From Ktedonobacteraceae bacterium (GTDB lineage Bacteria > Chloroflexota > Ktedonobacteria > Ktedonobacterales > Ktedonobacteraceae), in assembly GCA_035653615.1 (NCBI GenBank), contig DASRBN010000025.1, positions 62,001-126,000 on the forward strand: a stretch of DNA of 64,000 nt. Direction: 5' to 3'. Under the pieces are notes generated by a model. The model ran no database searches and was not told the DNA's origin. It saw only the letters and a program-made list of their open reading frames with translations. Position 1 is the first letter of the stretch. Each line of letters opens with the position of its first letter. A program made the translations under genes and the position numbers. Positions 7,902 through 16,682 of the stretch are shown here, piece after piece.

Positions 7902-9770
7902 ATGACAACGACTCAAACAGAATCAAAAGTGCAACAGTGGACAAACCTCGCCCAGCAATTGCGTGTAGATAGCATCCGTAGTACCACTACCGCAGGCTCA
8001 GGCCATCCCACTTCGTCCATGTCGGCAGCAGACCTGATGGCCGTTTTAATGATCAGCTATCTGCATTATGACTTCGAAGACCCGAAAAATCCGAACAACG
8101 ATCACCTGATTTTTTCAAAAGGGCATGCCTCACCCCTACTCTATTCTATGTTTAAGGCCGCGGGAGCCATTACCGACGAGGAACTGCTCACCCTGCGCAA
8201 ATTCGGTAGCCGTCTCGAGGGACATCCAACCCCTGCCATTCCCTGGGTTGATGTAGCCACCGGCTCTCTTGGGCAGGGTTTACCCATTGGCGTCGGTATC
8301 GCGCTCTGCGGCAAGTACCTGGATAAGCTGCCATATCATATCTGGGTGTTGTGCGGCGATAGCGAAATGGCCGAGGGTTCGATATGGGAAGCATTCGATC
8401 ATGCCTCGCACTACCAGTTGAACAACCTTATCGCCATCATCGACGTGAATCGCCTGGGCCAGCGCGGCGAAACCGAGCTTGGCTGGAATACCGCCGCGTA
8501 TGAAGCGCGCGCCAAAGCTTTTGGCTGGAATGCCATCGTCATCGACGGCCATAACTACGACGAAATTAACAATGCCTATGCCCAGGCCATCCAGGCAACT
8601 GATGCGCCCACGGCCATTATCGCGAAAACTGTCAAGGGTAAGGGCGTCTCTTTCCTCGAAAACAAGAATGGATGGCATGGCAAGGCCCTCAATAAGGATC
8701 AAGAGCAGGAAGCACTCAAGGAACTGAATTATTCCCGCAGCATGACCTTCCTCGTTCAGAAGCCGGAGAATCGCCAACCCGCTCCTGAAGCTGCCAAAAA
8801 GCAGGTAGAATTGCCTAAATACGATAGCAGCAAACCGGTCGCGACCCGCAAGGCTTATGGCGACGCGTTGCAGGCGCTTGGCGCAGCCTATCCCGACGTG
8901 GTTGGTCTGGATGGCGAAGTAAGCAACTCGACCCATGCCGATGAATTCGCTAAGGCTTTCCCCGACCGTTTCTTTGAGCAGTATATCGCGGAGCAGCAGA
9001 TGGTAGCTGCGGCAGTCGGTATGAGCGTGCGGCACAAGATTCCGTTCGCATCCACTTTTGCTGCTTTCTTCACCCGCGCTTACGACTTCATCCGTATGGC
9101 GGCCGTCTCGCGCGCCAATATTCGCCTGTGTGGTTCGCATGCCGGCGTCTCGATAGGACAGGATGGCCCTTCGCAGATGGCGCTCGAAGACCTGGCAATG
9201 ATGCGAGCCGTGTATGGCAGCACCGTCCTCTATCCTTGCGATCCCAATCAGACCGCGCAATTGGTCGCGCAGATGGCCGAGCATGATGGTATCGTCTACA
9301 TGCGTACGACCCGCGAGGCCACGCCGGTCATCTACAATGCGGATGATGAATTCACGATCGGTGGCAGCAAGGTTGTTCACTCTTCTGGTAAAGACGAGGC
9401 GACAGTCATTGCCGCCGGAATTACGCTGCACGAGGCCCTTAAAGCCTACGATCAGCTACAGCAAGAAGGCATCAATGTTCGCATCCTCGATGCCTACTCG
9501 GTCAAGCCTCTCGACGAGGAAACCATTATTGCAGCAGCTGAGGAAACCGGCGGCAGGCTCGTGGTTGTCGAAGATCACTGGCCCGAAGGTGGACTCGGCG
9601 ATGCCGTTCTGGACGTGTTTGCCCAGTATGATGGCCCATTGCCCAGGGTGGTGAAACTGGCCGTGCAATCCATGCCCGGTTCCGGCACTCCCGATGAATT
9701 GCTCGAAGAGGCCGGTATCAACGCCCACCATATCGTGCAGGCCGTCAAAGTCCTGGCACATAAAGAGTAG
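7902..9770 (+). CDS. tkt: Transketolase
   Basis: 622 aa thiamine-diphosphate enzyme of the pentose phosphate pathway that moves two-carbon units between sugar phosphates. GSGHPTSSMSAADLMAVL near residue 32 and GDSEMAEGSIWEAFDHA near 154-170 form the ThDP/Mg2+ site. EQYIAEQQMVAAAVGMS near 360 holds the catalytic glutamate region. The C-terminal domain is complete. It is shorter than the ~660-aa E. coli form and fits the ~620-aa animal-like group. AAGAGGAG is the ribosome site. The gene ends at a very long palindrome that probably stops transcription from both sides. Confidence 0.95.
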   Translation: MTTTQTESKVQQWTNLAQQLRVDSIRSTTTAGSGHPTSSMSAADLMAVLMISYLHYDFEDPKNPNNDHLIFSKGHASPLLYSMFKAAGAITDEELLTLRKFGSRLEGHPTPAIPWVDVATGSLGQGLPIGVGIALCGKYLDKLPYHIWVLCGDSEMAEGSIWEAFDHASHYQLNNLIAIIDVNRLGQRGETELGWNTAAYEARAKAFGWNAIVIDGHNYDEINNAYAQAIQATDAPTAIIAKTVKGKGVSFLENKNGWHGKALNKDQEQEALKELNYSRSMTFLVQKPENRQPAPEAAKKQVELPKYDSSKPVATRKAYGDALQALGAAYPDVVGLDGEVSNSTHADEFAKAFPDRFFEQYIAEQQMVAAAVGMSVRHKIPFASTFAAFFTRAYDFIRMAAVSRANIRLCGSHAGVSIGQDGPSQMALEDLAMMRAVYGSTVLYPCDPNQTAQLVAQMAEHDGIVYMRTTREATPVIYNADDEFTIGGSKVVHSSGKDEATVIAAGITLHEALKAYDQLQQEGINVRILDAYSVKPLDEETIIAAAEETGGRLVVVEDHWPEGGLGDAVLDVFAQYDGPLPRVVKLAVQSMPGSGTPDELLEEAGINAHHIVQAVKVLAHKE

Positions 9771-9774
9771 CAAC

Positions 9775-9843
9775 TCGCTAAAGAGCTGTAAAAAATTCAG
9801 ACCGCCGCGCGGCGGTCTGAATTTTTTTACAGCTCTTTAGCGA
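9775..9843. terminator. Long palindromic bidirectional terminator
   Basis: Arms of about 34 bases are perfectly complementary except for one extra T in the right A/T run. The centre is CCGCCGCGCGGCGG with no unpaired loop, and the inner stem is flanked by A-run on the left and T-run on the right, so it works as a rho-independent terminator in both directions. It starts 5 nt after the tkt stop and contains the TAA stop of the convergent EamA gene. Confidence 0.85.
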
Positions 9844-10802
9844 TCTTTACCCGGCACCTCTTGCAATTGTTCTTTTTCCGAAAAAACTGCTGGCGCTGGA
9901 GCCTCATTGTTTAATGAAACCACAACTCCACCGGCAATGGCTACCAGTCCTCCTATTACCTGGATGGGTGTCATAGAATCGTGCAGCAAGAGTATGGCAA
10001 AAGCTGTGGAGAAGAGCGGCACAGTTTGCGTAATCGTGGCCACCTCCCAGGCCCTGATCAACTTCAGTCCCTCTTGCTGGCTGAGATAGCCGAGGCAGAA
10101 ATTCGTGAGAATATATACCGGTAGTGCGATCCAAAAGGTAACGAGCGTGGGCTGCCAGAGGAATGAATGCGTGCCAGCGAGAAACTCGATGACCAGAACC
10201 GGTAAAATGGAAGCGGCTCCCACGAACAGGCGTATAGCCGTCAACGATAGAGTATCGATGCGCGAAGTCAGGCGTTTCGCGGGGATATAGGCGAAACCGA
10301 TAGCAATTGTGCCTCCCACGATCATCAGGTCGCCCACTAAGTCGCTTCCCGCATTTCCCCCTTGCGTTCCCTTTAGCACGACCAGTGTGCTGCCCAGGAG
10401 TAGCAGCAGGATACCAAGGCTTTGCCTCAAACGAATGCGCTCTCCCAACAGCAGCAGCGCGAAAATCAGAGCGGCCACGCCATTCAGTTGCAGCAAAAAT
10501 CCACCCTCCAGCGCGCTTGTACGCGCAAAGCCGCCAACGATCAAGAGCAGCGGGAGCGATGTGCCAGGACACGCGAGCAGAAAAACGTTGATCCAATCCG
10601 CTCGCCGCAGTCCCCTTATCTGATGAAGGATAGGGGTTCTGGTGATTGCCAGGCAGAGCGTGAGCAGTAGCCCTCCGACGGCGAGGTCGAGGAACGCTAC
10701 CAGCGCGGCATCGATTTCACTGCCTACAAGTTTTGCCAGCACTGCACCAAGGCCAAACATGAACGAGGCTATTATGGCATATCCAATACCTCGCAGGTGC
10801 AT
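9837..10802 (-). CDS. EamA/DMT-family exporter
   Basis: 321 aa with ten predicted hydrophobic segments in two halves of five, the pattern of drug/metabolite transporters of the EamA type. The first repeat begins near residue 6 (IASFMFGLGAVLAKLVG), the second near 150 (DLMIVGGTIAIGFAYIPAKRL). Members export amino acids or other small metabolites. The C-terminal 35 residues are polar. The stop codon lies inside the long palindrome shared with the transketolase gene. Substrate unknown. Confidence 0.88.
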   Translation of the reverse strand: MHLRGIGYAIIASFMFGLGAVLAKLVGSEIDAALVAFLDLAVGGLLLTLCLAITRTPILHQIRGLRRADWINVFLLACPGTSLPLLLIVGGFARTSALEGGFLLQLNGVAALIFALLLLGERIRLRQSLGILLLLLGSTLVVLKGTQGGNAGSDLVGDLMIVGGTIAIGFAYIPAKRLTSRIDTLSLTAIRLFVGAASILPVLVIEFLAGTHSFLWQPTLVTFWIALPVYILTNFCLGYLSQQEGLKLIRAWEVATITQTVPLFSTAFAILLLHDSMTPIQVIGGLVAIAGGVVVSLNNEAPAPAVFSEKEQLQEVPGKDR

Positions 10803-10957
10803 AATCAGTTCACTCCATATTTTTCAAAGTCGTAAGTCTACTGTATCTTATACGATCAGGGTTTCTCATAACAAGTTTTCTATCCCTTGAAACTCTACCT
10901 CTACCCTCCTCGTGTTTTTGAACAGAATGTTAACCATCATCTACGAGGAGAAGTTAT

Positions 10958-12496
10958 ATGCGCAGCAAGAAAGCAAGCCTGATCATTAATCCCAGGGCAG
11001 GAGAGAATCTCACAAAACTGGCAGACATACTGGCCATTCTATCCGCCGCCGGTATGAAAACGGACATCAAACTCAAAGAATATGGCGGGCAGACACTGGA
11101 ATTAGCCACGGAAGCCGCGGAAGATAACCGTGATCTCGTCATTGCCTATGGCGGCGATGGCACGGTCAATCAGGTGGTCAATGGGGTAATGAACGCGAAA
11201 GGGCAGCATAGCATTGTGGGTGTCATTCCAGGCGGTACAGCGAACGTCTGGGCGTCGGAAGTTGGCATACCGGGCGATGCTGTCAAGGCTGCGCTCGCAC
11301 TTGTCGAGAGCCAGGCACGTAAAGTTGATATCGGCCATGTTGATATTGAGGGCTTTACGCTTTCAGGTGAAGCCCAAAATAATGGTAGCAATGGAGATGC
11401 TAAAGCTTTGCGCAAGATCAAGGCGTCTTCCAGGGGGCGTCATCACTTTTTGCTGATGGCCGGTCTGGGGATCGATGCCGATATTATGCAGCATGTTTCC
11501 AAACCCTTGAAGTATGAGATTGGCCGGCTCGCTGTGGGGCTTTCCGCGGCCAAAGAACTACCTAAACAGCATCCATTTCCGGTCGAGATTCGCGCTGCCA
11601 ATGATAAGGGCAAAGATGATCTCGTCTGGCAAGGAGAAGCGCTTCAAGTCGTCATCGGCAATACGCGCAAATATGCCAGTATTCTTGAGATGACCCCCGG
11701 TGCCCATATCGATGATGGCATCCTGGATGTCTGCGTCATCACTGCCGGTGATCCCCTCACCACTATACAGCAGATAACCTCGCTCTTACTCAGGCGCAAA
11801 CCCGATAACCTGACCGCCGAGTACTTCCACGGCGCGCACCTCTCCGTCAGCGTCCCGGCCTCCATTCACCTGCAACTGGATGGCAGTGCCGTTCAACTGA
11901 AAGACTACCTGGGCAAATCGGATCGCAAAGTATTCAAGCAGTTCGACGATGCCGATCAAATCATGGTCAGTTACAGCTTCGATGCTATGCCGCGCGCTTT
12001 ACGAGTAGCCATTCCTGCCTCATATAACAATACTCTTTTTGAGCATCCACATGGAAATGCCGCTTCACAATCTGAAGATCAAACAGGTGGGCAGCAAACA
12101 GCTTCTCATTCAGAAGATCAATCGCCCGCGCAAGAGCAAGCAGAAGCTGGAAATTCTGGTCAAGAGCATGACCAGCCTGACGAATGGGAGCGGCAACAAA
12201 TGCAAGCTCGTGTTAACAAGCTCATAGAGGAAGGACGCAAGGTCACCGTCGTGGGGGTTGCGCATGAAGCGGATAAAAAAGAGACCTATATCATTGCCGG
12301 TGGCACGACGAAAAAGAGTACGGGTGAAACCAGGCCGGTAGCCGTGCGCGTAAATGGAAATACAACCGTTCTGCGAAAAACAGGTGAGGCGGCCTCCCCT
12401 TCTGCAATGCAAGAGTTACAAGAAGGCTCCGAAATCGTAGTTGAAGGAAAGAAGAGTAAGCGCGGTGTAATTGCCGCGAAACAAATTGTGGTGTAG
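10958..12496 (+). CDS. Diacylglycerol/lipid kinase with C-terminal OB-like domain
   Basis: 512 aa. Residues 1-350 are a DAGK-catalytic (YegS/DgkB-like) lipid kinase: KASLIINPRAG at the start, YGGDGTVNQVVNG as the GGDGT nucleotide motif near 68, IPGGTANVWASEVGIP as the second block and LDGSAVQLKD near the end of the domain. It would phosphorylate diacylglycerol or a related lipid at the membrane. A Gln/Glu/Ser-rich linker (about 365-410) joins an extra ~100-residue domain resembling DUF5666-type small beta-barrels, which is not part of normal lipid kinases. GAGGAGAAG is the ribosome site. The linker and domain suggest a fusion. Confidence 0.85.
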   Translation: MRSKKASLIINPRAGENLTKLADILAILSAAGMKTDIKLKEYGGQTLELATEAAEDNRDLVIAYGGDGTVNQVVNGVMNAKGQHSIVGVIPGGTANVWASEVGIPGDAVKAALALVESQARKVDIGHVDIEGFTLSGEAQNNGSNGDAKALRKIKASSRGRHHFLLMAGLGIDADIMQHVSKPLKYEIGRLAVGLSAAKELPKQHPFPVEIRAANDKGKDDLVWQGEALQVVIGNTRKYASILEMTPGAHIDDGILDVCVITAGDPLTTIQQITSLLLRRKPDNLTAEYFHGAHLSVSVPASIHLQLDGSAVQLKDYLGKSDRKVFKQFDDADQIMVSYSFDAMPRALRVAIPASYNNTLFEHPHGNAASQSEDQTGGQQTASHSEDQSPAQEQAEAGNSGQEHDQPDEWERQQMQARVNKLIEEGRKVTVVGVAHEADKKETYIIAGGTTKKSTGETRPVAVRVNGNTTVLRKTGEAASPSAMQELQEGSEIVVEGKKSKRGVIAAKQIVV

Positions 12497-12509
12497 ATCG
12501 GATACTTCT

Positions 12510-13307
12510 ATGAGCCTCGCTGATGACTCGTTGGAATGGCAATCGATACTCAATGCCTTGCGAAACATCCCCGTTGAAACGGTTCAGGAAACCGTTGGCG
12601 AAAGGGCGGCGATAGCATATACCGATGGGGCGTGTATAAAAAATCCAGGCGGACCCGCGGGTTGGAGTGTCATTCTTGTGGCCGCGGACGAGCTTATTGA
12701 TGGCGAACTGCCGTCAGATGCCCCGCGCATCGAGTGCTATGGACATATTCCCAGATCCGCGACCACTACCAATAATCGTGCCGAGATAACCGCTGTTCTG
12801 GCTGCACTCTGCCTTGCCCCGAGGGATCAGCCCCTGACTATCTATAGCGATAGTGAATATACCATCAAAGTCGCCAGGGGTGTTTTCCAGATGCAGGCCA
12901 ATTCCGACCTTTGGGAGCTGTACCGTATCCTGCTCAGAAAACGTCAATCTCCTCCGGTGTTTGAATGGGTGCGCGGGCATGCCGGTCATCGCCAGAACGA
13001 GCGCGCCGACGAACTGGCCGGCCTGGGCGCCTGGAACGGAGATAAGGTTGCCTATGAACAATGGCAGGCTTCGCAAGCGCCCGAAGCACGCAATATGATG
13101 CCTCCTGCCGAACTGGCCGCTCTACGCCAGCAAGTGCAGAAGCTGAAAACCTTGTTTGACAGCACCGCCATCGATAGTTCGCGCGTCTCTGCCAATGAGC
13201 GTGCATTTGTGAATGATATGGCGAAGCGCATGCAGAAGAATAAGTTTGTTCCTTCAGAAAAGCAGGTGAACTGGGTAAGGGTGCTTATCAAGAAGTATGG
13301 GTTGTAG
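12510..13307 (+). CDS. rnhA: Ribonuclease HI with C-terminal extension
   Basis: 265 aa from the ATG at 12510; an earlier ATG at 12471 would overlap the kinase gene by 26 nt and has no better ribosome site. The catalytic D-E-D-D residues are visible in AYTDGACIKNPGG, NNRAEITAVLAAL, IYSDSEYTIKV and NERADELAG; GHAGH holds the active-site histidine loop. It cuts the RNA of RNA/DNA hybrids. After the ~165-residue catalytic domain there is a helical extension ending in FVPSEKQVNWVRVLIKKYGL, a pattern resembling small DNA-metabolism modules in other proteins. The N-terminal ~30 residues are also additional. The gene is 13 nt after the lipid kinase stop. Confidence 0.9.
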   Translation: MSLADDSLEWQSILNALRNIPVETVQETVGERAAIAYTDGACIKNPGGPAGWSVILVAADELIDGELPSDAPRIECYGHIPRSATTTNNRAEITAVLAALCLAPRDQPLTIYSDSEYTIKVARGVFQMQANSDLWELYRILLRKRQSPPVFEWVRGHAGHRQNERADELAGLGAWNGDKVAYEQWQASQAPEARNMMPPAELAALRQQVQKLKTLFDSTAIDSSRVSANERAFVNDMAKRMQKNKFVPSEKQVNWVRVLIKKYGL

Positions 13308-13391
13308 CGGATAATCTTCCTTTTTCATGTGATACAATTGGACGGGGCAGGAATGCTGCCCTTATAAGGCCCAACCAGAAGGAAGAACAGC

Positions 13392-14099
13392 GTGTATCAA
13401 GACCTGCCCCAACGATTTACCCAACTGCTGCAATTGAAACAACCACCTATCGGCCTGGCATTTGTCGAGACTATCCCAGAGAGCATTCCGCATACAAATA
13501 AACGTGTGCCTTCCGCCTGCACCTTCTGGCGGCTGGCCGAACAAGATGTTTTCTATGCGACCGCTGAGGATCATCAGAATTGTCCGATTGGGATGATGAC
13601 AATGGGTTTTACGATGCCGGAAGCTTCTCAACAACGAGCGCAGGCATTGGTACAGACGATGGCCGATATACAATATTTTTCACCTGCTGAAGTCGCCGCT
13701 TTGCCTGTCGTGGACAAACCTCACCAGGGTATCGTCTATGGCCGGTTGGATCAACTCCCGGTAGAGGCTGACGTGATACTTTGCATTCTAGATACGCAGC
13801 AGGCCATGCTGGTAGCTGAAGCTATGGGTAACATGAACTGGCTGCATCAGGGCGGTCAATCGGCTTTTGGGCGACCTACGTGCGCCGTCATCCCGCGCGC
13901 CCTGAAGACAGGAACTACTTCAATGAGCTTTGGCTGTGTTGGAGCCCGTACCTACACCGGCCTGACTCCATCCGAGCTGGTCTTGACGCTCCCAGGCCCC
14001 GATTTTGCCGGACTCGTTGAGCGCCTGGAGATAACTGTGGCTGCCAATGCTGCTCTTGCGCCTTTCCATCAACAGCAGAAGGAAAGCTTCAGCGTGTGA
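13392..14099 (+). CDS. DUF169 family protein
   Basis: 235 aa beginning with GTG at 13392, preceded by AGAAGGAAG. The sequence fits DUF169: LKQPPIGLAFV near the start, a conserved Cys in VPSACTFWRLAE, then DHQNCPIGMMTMGF, and later FGRPTCAVIPRAL and MSFGCVGARTYTGL. The four regularly placed cysteines are typical and may bind metal or an Fe-S centre; no reaction is established for the family. It stands alone, with an inverted repeat 32 nt after the stop. Confidence 0.85.
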   Translation: MYQDLPQRFTQLLQLKQPPIGLAFVETIPESIPHTNKRVPSACTFWRLAEQDVFYATAEDHQNCPIGMMTMGFTMPEASQQRAQALVQTMADIQYFSPAEVAALPVVDKPHQGIVYGRLDQLPVEADVILCILDTQQAMLVAEAMGNMNWLHQGGQSAFGRPTCAVIPRALKTGTTSMSFGCVGARTYTGLTPSELVLTLPGPDFAGLVERLEITVAANAALAPFHQQQKESFSV

Positions 14100-14130
14100 G
14101 TTTGTAAGCAAACCTTCTCGCCTGAACACC

Positions 14131-14170
14131 CAAAGAGGTCCTGAGATAAGCCATTCTCAGGACCTCTTTG
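14131..14170. terminator. Stem-loop between convergent genes
   Basis: A perfect 15-bp stem (CAAAGAGGTCCTGAG and its complement) with a 10-nt loop between the DUF169 gene and the convergent cupredoxin-like gene. There is no long T-run after it, only CTCTTTG inside the stem, so termination is likely but not certain. Confidence 0.6.
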
Positions 14171-14236
14171 CATCAAAACCGAAAAACGTAAGTGGATCTC
14201 GTAGTTGAAATATCCTATGAAGTCCTGATCGGAGCG

Positions 14237-14632
14237 TCACTTCACGATGATCGTCAAATGCGCATTAGGATTCGAGAGCAAGCTCACCACGTATGTTCCG
14301 GGTGTAAATGCTATCGTTACGGTGATAGAGCTATTGGCCGGGATGGTGTAAATCGGAGCGCCCATGTACGTAATCGTCTGATCAATATTCGTGGTGTTAT
14401 CCAGCGTTCCCTGCTCTCCCTGCGTGACCGTGATCTTCTTGGGCTTGAACTTGTAAGTTCCGTGTTTTTGTATGATCTTGACCGTCACGCTCTTAGTCGG
14501 ATGAGCGCTTGCCTGCCCATGCGCGACCGAGAGGGCGCTCACACTAAAAGGCAGCACCAGCAGTACCGCTACTGCCAACAGACTGCTGAGAAAGCACATA
14601 CGTAGCGCGCGGATAACCCTGTCTTGTACCAT
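14237..14632 (-). CDS. Exported cupredoxin-like protein lacking copper ligands
   Basis: 131 aa. A cleavable signal peptide is seen (basic MVQDRVIRALR, hydrophobic core to about residue 33, then ALSVAHGQASA). The mature part of ~90 residues has the beta-sandwich pattern of cupredoxins: FKPKKITVTQGEQG, then an internal strand and TIAFTPGTYVVSLLSN. The Cys and paired His/Met of blue-copper sites are absent, and the only His residues are not in ligand places, so copper binding is unlikely. It may be a structural or binding domain at the cell surface. Function unknown. Confidence 0.65.
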   Translation of the reverse strand: MVQDRVIRALRMCFLSSLLAVAVLLVLPFSVSALSVAHGQASAHPTKSVTVKIIQKHGTYKFKPKKITVTQGEQGTLDNTTNIDQTITYMGAPIYTIPANSSITVTIAFTPGTYVVSLLSNPNAHLTIIVK

Positions 14633-14905
14633 GGTAAAACCTCCTGAAAGAAATATCCCCCGTTCAGAGATTCACAGCTTGAATCCCATCAATGGATATT
14701 ATAAGCCATCGAATAGTTGGTCTGCCAGTAGTTTGATTCCAACTATTTTTCGTGTGAGCGATACTGTTCTGAGCAGCAATGGCCGGCCTTCGCATAGACG
14801 TTACTGCTGAATGAAGATGTGATAGACTGGAAAGTAGTGACTTCGCTCTACAGAGTAGAAGATCATGAAATTGAAGCAGCTACAAATAGAAAGCGATACT
14901 CATTT

Positions 14906-16588
14906 ATGACCACCCCAGACCCCAAAAAAGTCCGTGTCGAATTCAACCGGCGTGTTCCTATGCGCGACGGCATCACCCTCTCAGCCGACATATATTTTCC
15001 GATTGACGCGAGCGCATCGAAAAAATATCCCATCATCCTGACGCGCACGCCATATATGAAATTGAACGAGCTTCAGCTGGCACTTGCGAGCTACTATGCG
15101 GAACATGGCTATATCTTCGTCGCAATGGATGTGCGCGGGCGTGGCGATTCTGACGGCCAGTTCGTACCATATATCAATGATGGGCAGGATGGTTACGATG
15201 CCATTGAATGGTGCGCCACGCAGCCCTGGTCGGATAGAAATATTGGCACAATGGGAAGCTCATATCCTGGCCGTATTCAATGGCTGGCGGCTCTCCATCA
15301 ACCACCACACCTGCGCGCCATGATCGTGCGCGTAACCCCAGCGGACCCTTTTGTCGAAACGCCGACCGGTCTGCCTTCTCCTATGCACCTCTGCTGGTTA
15401 CACTTCGTCAGTGGACATACAAACCAGTTAATGGAAGCCGTTGACTGGGCACAGGTTTATGAGCACCTGCCTATGATAACGATGGACGAGCGAATAGGGC
15501 GCTCTATTCCACACTGGCACGCGGATATCGAGCATCCACAGCTAGATGATTACTGGGAACCGCTTTGCTATCAGAAGAAGTTTGATCGCGTTAACGTCCC
15601 TGTACTGCATATTTCTGGCTGGTACGACGACGAGCAGATTGGTACTCCGCTCAACTACATTGGCATGACGGCACATGCGGCTACGCCCGAAGCGAGAGCT
15701 GGCCAGAAATTGCTCGTGGGTCCATGGGGACATGTGGTGAACAAAGACTCAAAACTGGGCGAGGTCGATTTTGGCCCACAGGCCCTGATCGATCTACGCG
15801 CGGAAGAACTGCGCTGGTTTGATCGCTGGCTGAAAGGCGTCACAGATGAAACGGCACGAGATGAAGCTCCTGTTCGCATCTTTGTCATGGGCGCGAACGA
15901 ATGGCGCGACGAACGTGAATGGCCGCTTGCTCGCACACAATGGACATCCTATTACCTGCACAGTCAGGGGCGCGCCAATAGTCGTTTCGGCGACGGCACA
16001 CTTTCAACGACTAAGCCATCAGCGCAAGAGCTGCCTGATAACTATCGTTATGACCCGGCGCGCCCAGTGCCATTTATTACAGAACCAACCTCTTCCCAGA
16101 TCGGTGGTCCCGATGATTATGCCGCCATCGAACGCCGCGACGATGTGCTGGTCTATGTGACCGGGCCGCTTTCAGAGGATATCGAAGTTACTGGCCCTAT
16201 CCGTGTCGATTTGTATGCCTCATCTTCAGCCCCCGATACCGACTTTACGGCCAAACTGGTAGATATCTGGCCCACCGGTTTCACCCAGCGTCTCTGCGAT
16301 GGCATGGTACGCGCTCGTTTCCGCGATGGGATGGATCGACCGTCATTGATCGAGCCAGGCAGAATCTATCATTATTCCATCGATTGCTGGAATACCGCGC
16401 AGGTGTTCAAAGCCGGTCATCGCATCGGGTTGGAGATCAGTTCGAGCGCGTTTCCGAAGTACGACCGCAATTTGAATACGGGCGCGCCCCTGGGAGTTAC
16501 GACGGAAATGGCAGTCGCTGAGCAGCGGATTTATCATGATGGGGAGCATCCTTCTGCGGTGGTGTTGCCGGTTATATCCAAAAGCTAA
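14906..16588 (+). CDS. CocE/NonD family alpha/beta hydrolase
   Basis: 560 aa from the ATG at 14906; a GTG at 14819 would add 29 residues that do not look like the family. Strand/loop VPMRDGITLSADIYFP opens the CocE/X-Pro dipeptidyl peptidase domain. The nucleophile serine is in GTMGSSYPGRIQWLAA, the Asp region in SGWYDDEQ, and the catalytic His in VGPWGHVV. The C-terminal ~200 residues form the jelly-roll domain (DVLVYVTGPLSEDIEVTGP). Such enzymes cleave esters or acyl-peptides; the substrate is unknown. No signal peptide, so cytoplasmic. It has no operon partner. Confidence 0.88.
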   Translation: MTTPDPKKVRVEFNRRVPMRDGITLSADIYFPIDASASKKYPIILTRTPYMKLNELQLALASYYAEHGYIFVAMDVRGRGDSDGQFVPYINDGQDGYDAIEWCATQPWSDRNIGTMGSSYPGRIQWLAALHQPPHLRAMIVRVTPADPFVETPTGLPSPMHLCWLHFVSGHTNQLMEAVDWAQVYEHLPMITMDERIGRSIPHWHADIEHPQLDDYWEPLCYQKKFDRVNVPVLHISGWYDDEQIGTPLNYIGMTAHAATPEARAGQKLLVGPWGHVVNKDSKLGEVDFGPQALIDLRAEELRWFDRWLKGVTDETARDEAPVRIFVMGANEWRDEREWPLARTQWTSYYLHSQGRANSRFGDGTLSTTKPSAQELPDNYRYDPARPVPFITEPTSSQIGGPDDYAAIERRDDVLVYVTGPLSEDIEVTGPIRVDLYASSSAPDTDFTAKLVDIWPTGFTQRLCDGMVRARFRDGMDRPSLIEPGRIYHYSIDCWNTAQVFKAGHRIGLEISSSAFPKYDRNLNTGAPLGVTTEMAVAEQRIYHDGEHPSAVVLPVISKS

Positions 16589-16682
16589 GGCGATGATTTA
16601 CCAGGCAAGCCTGATAGCAGGCGGGCAAGTGAATAGCAGCTTATTCACCTGGAACCTTTCAATCAGTTGTGAGGCAGGAACA

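Noticed and set aside
14819-14905. Longer GTG start for the CocE-type hydrolase
   Set aside because: The added residues do not resemble the family and no ribosome site precedes the GTG.
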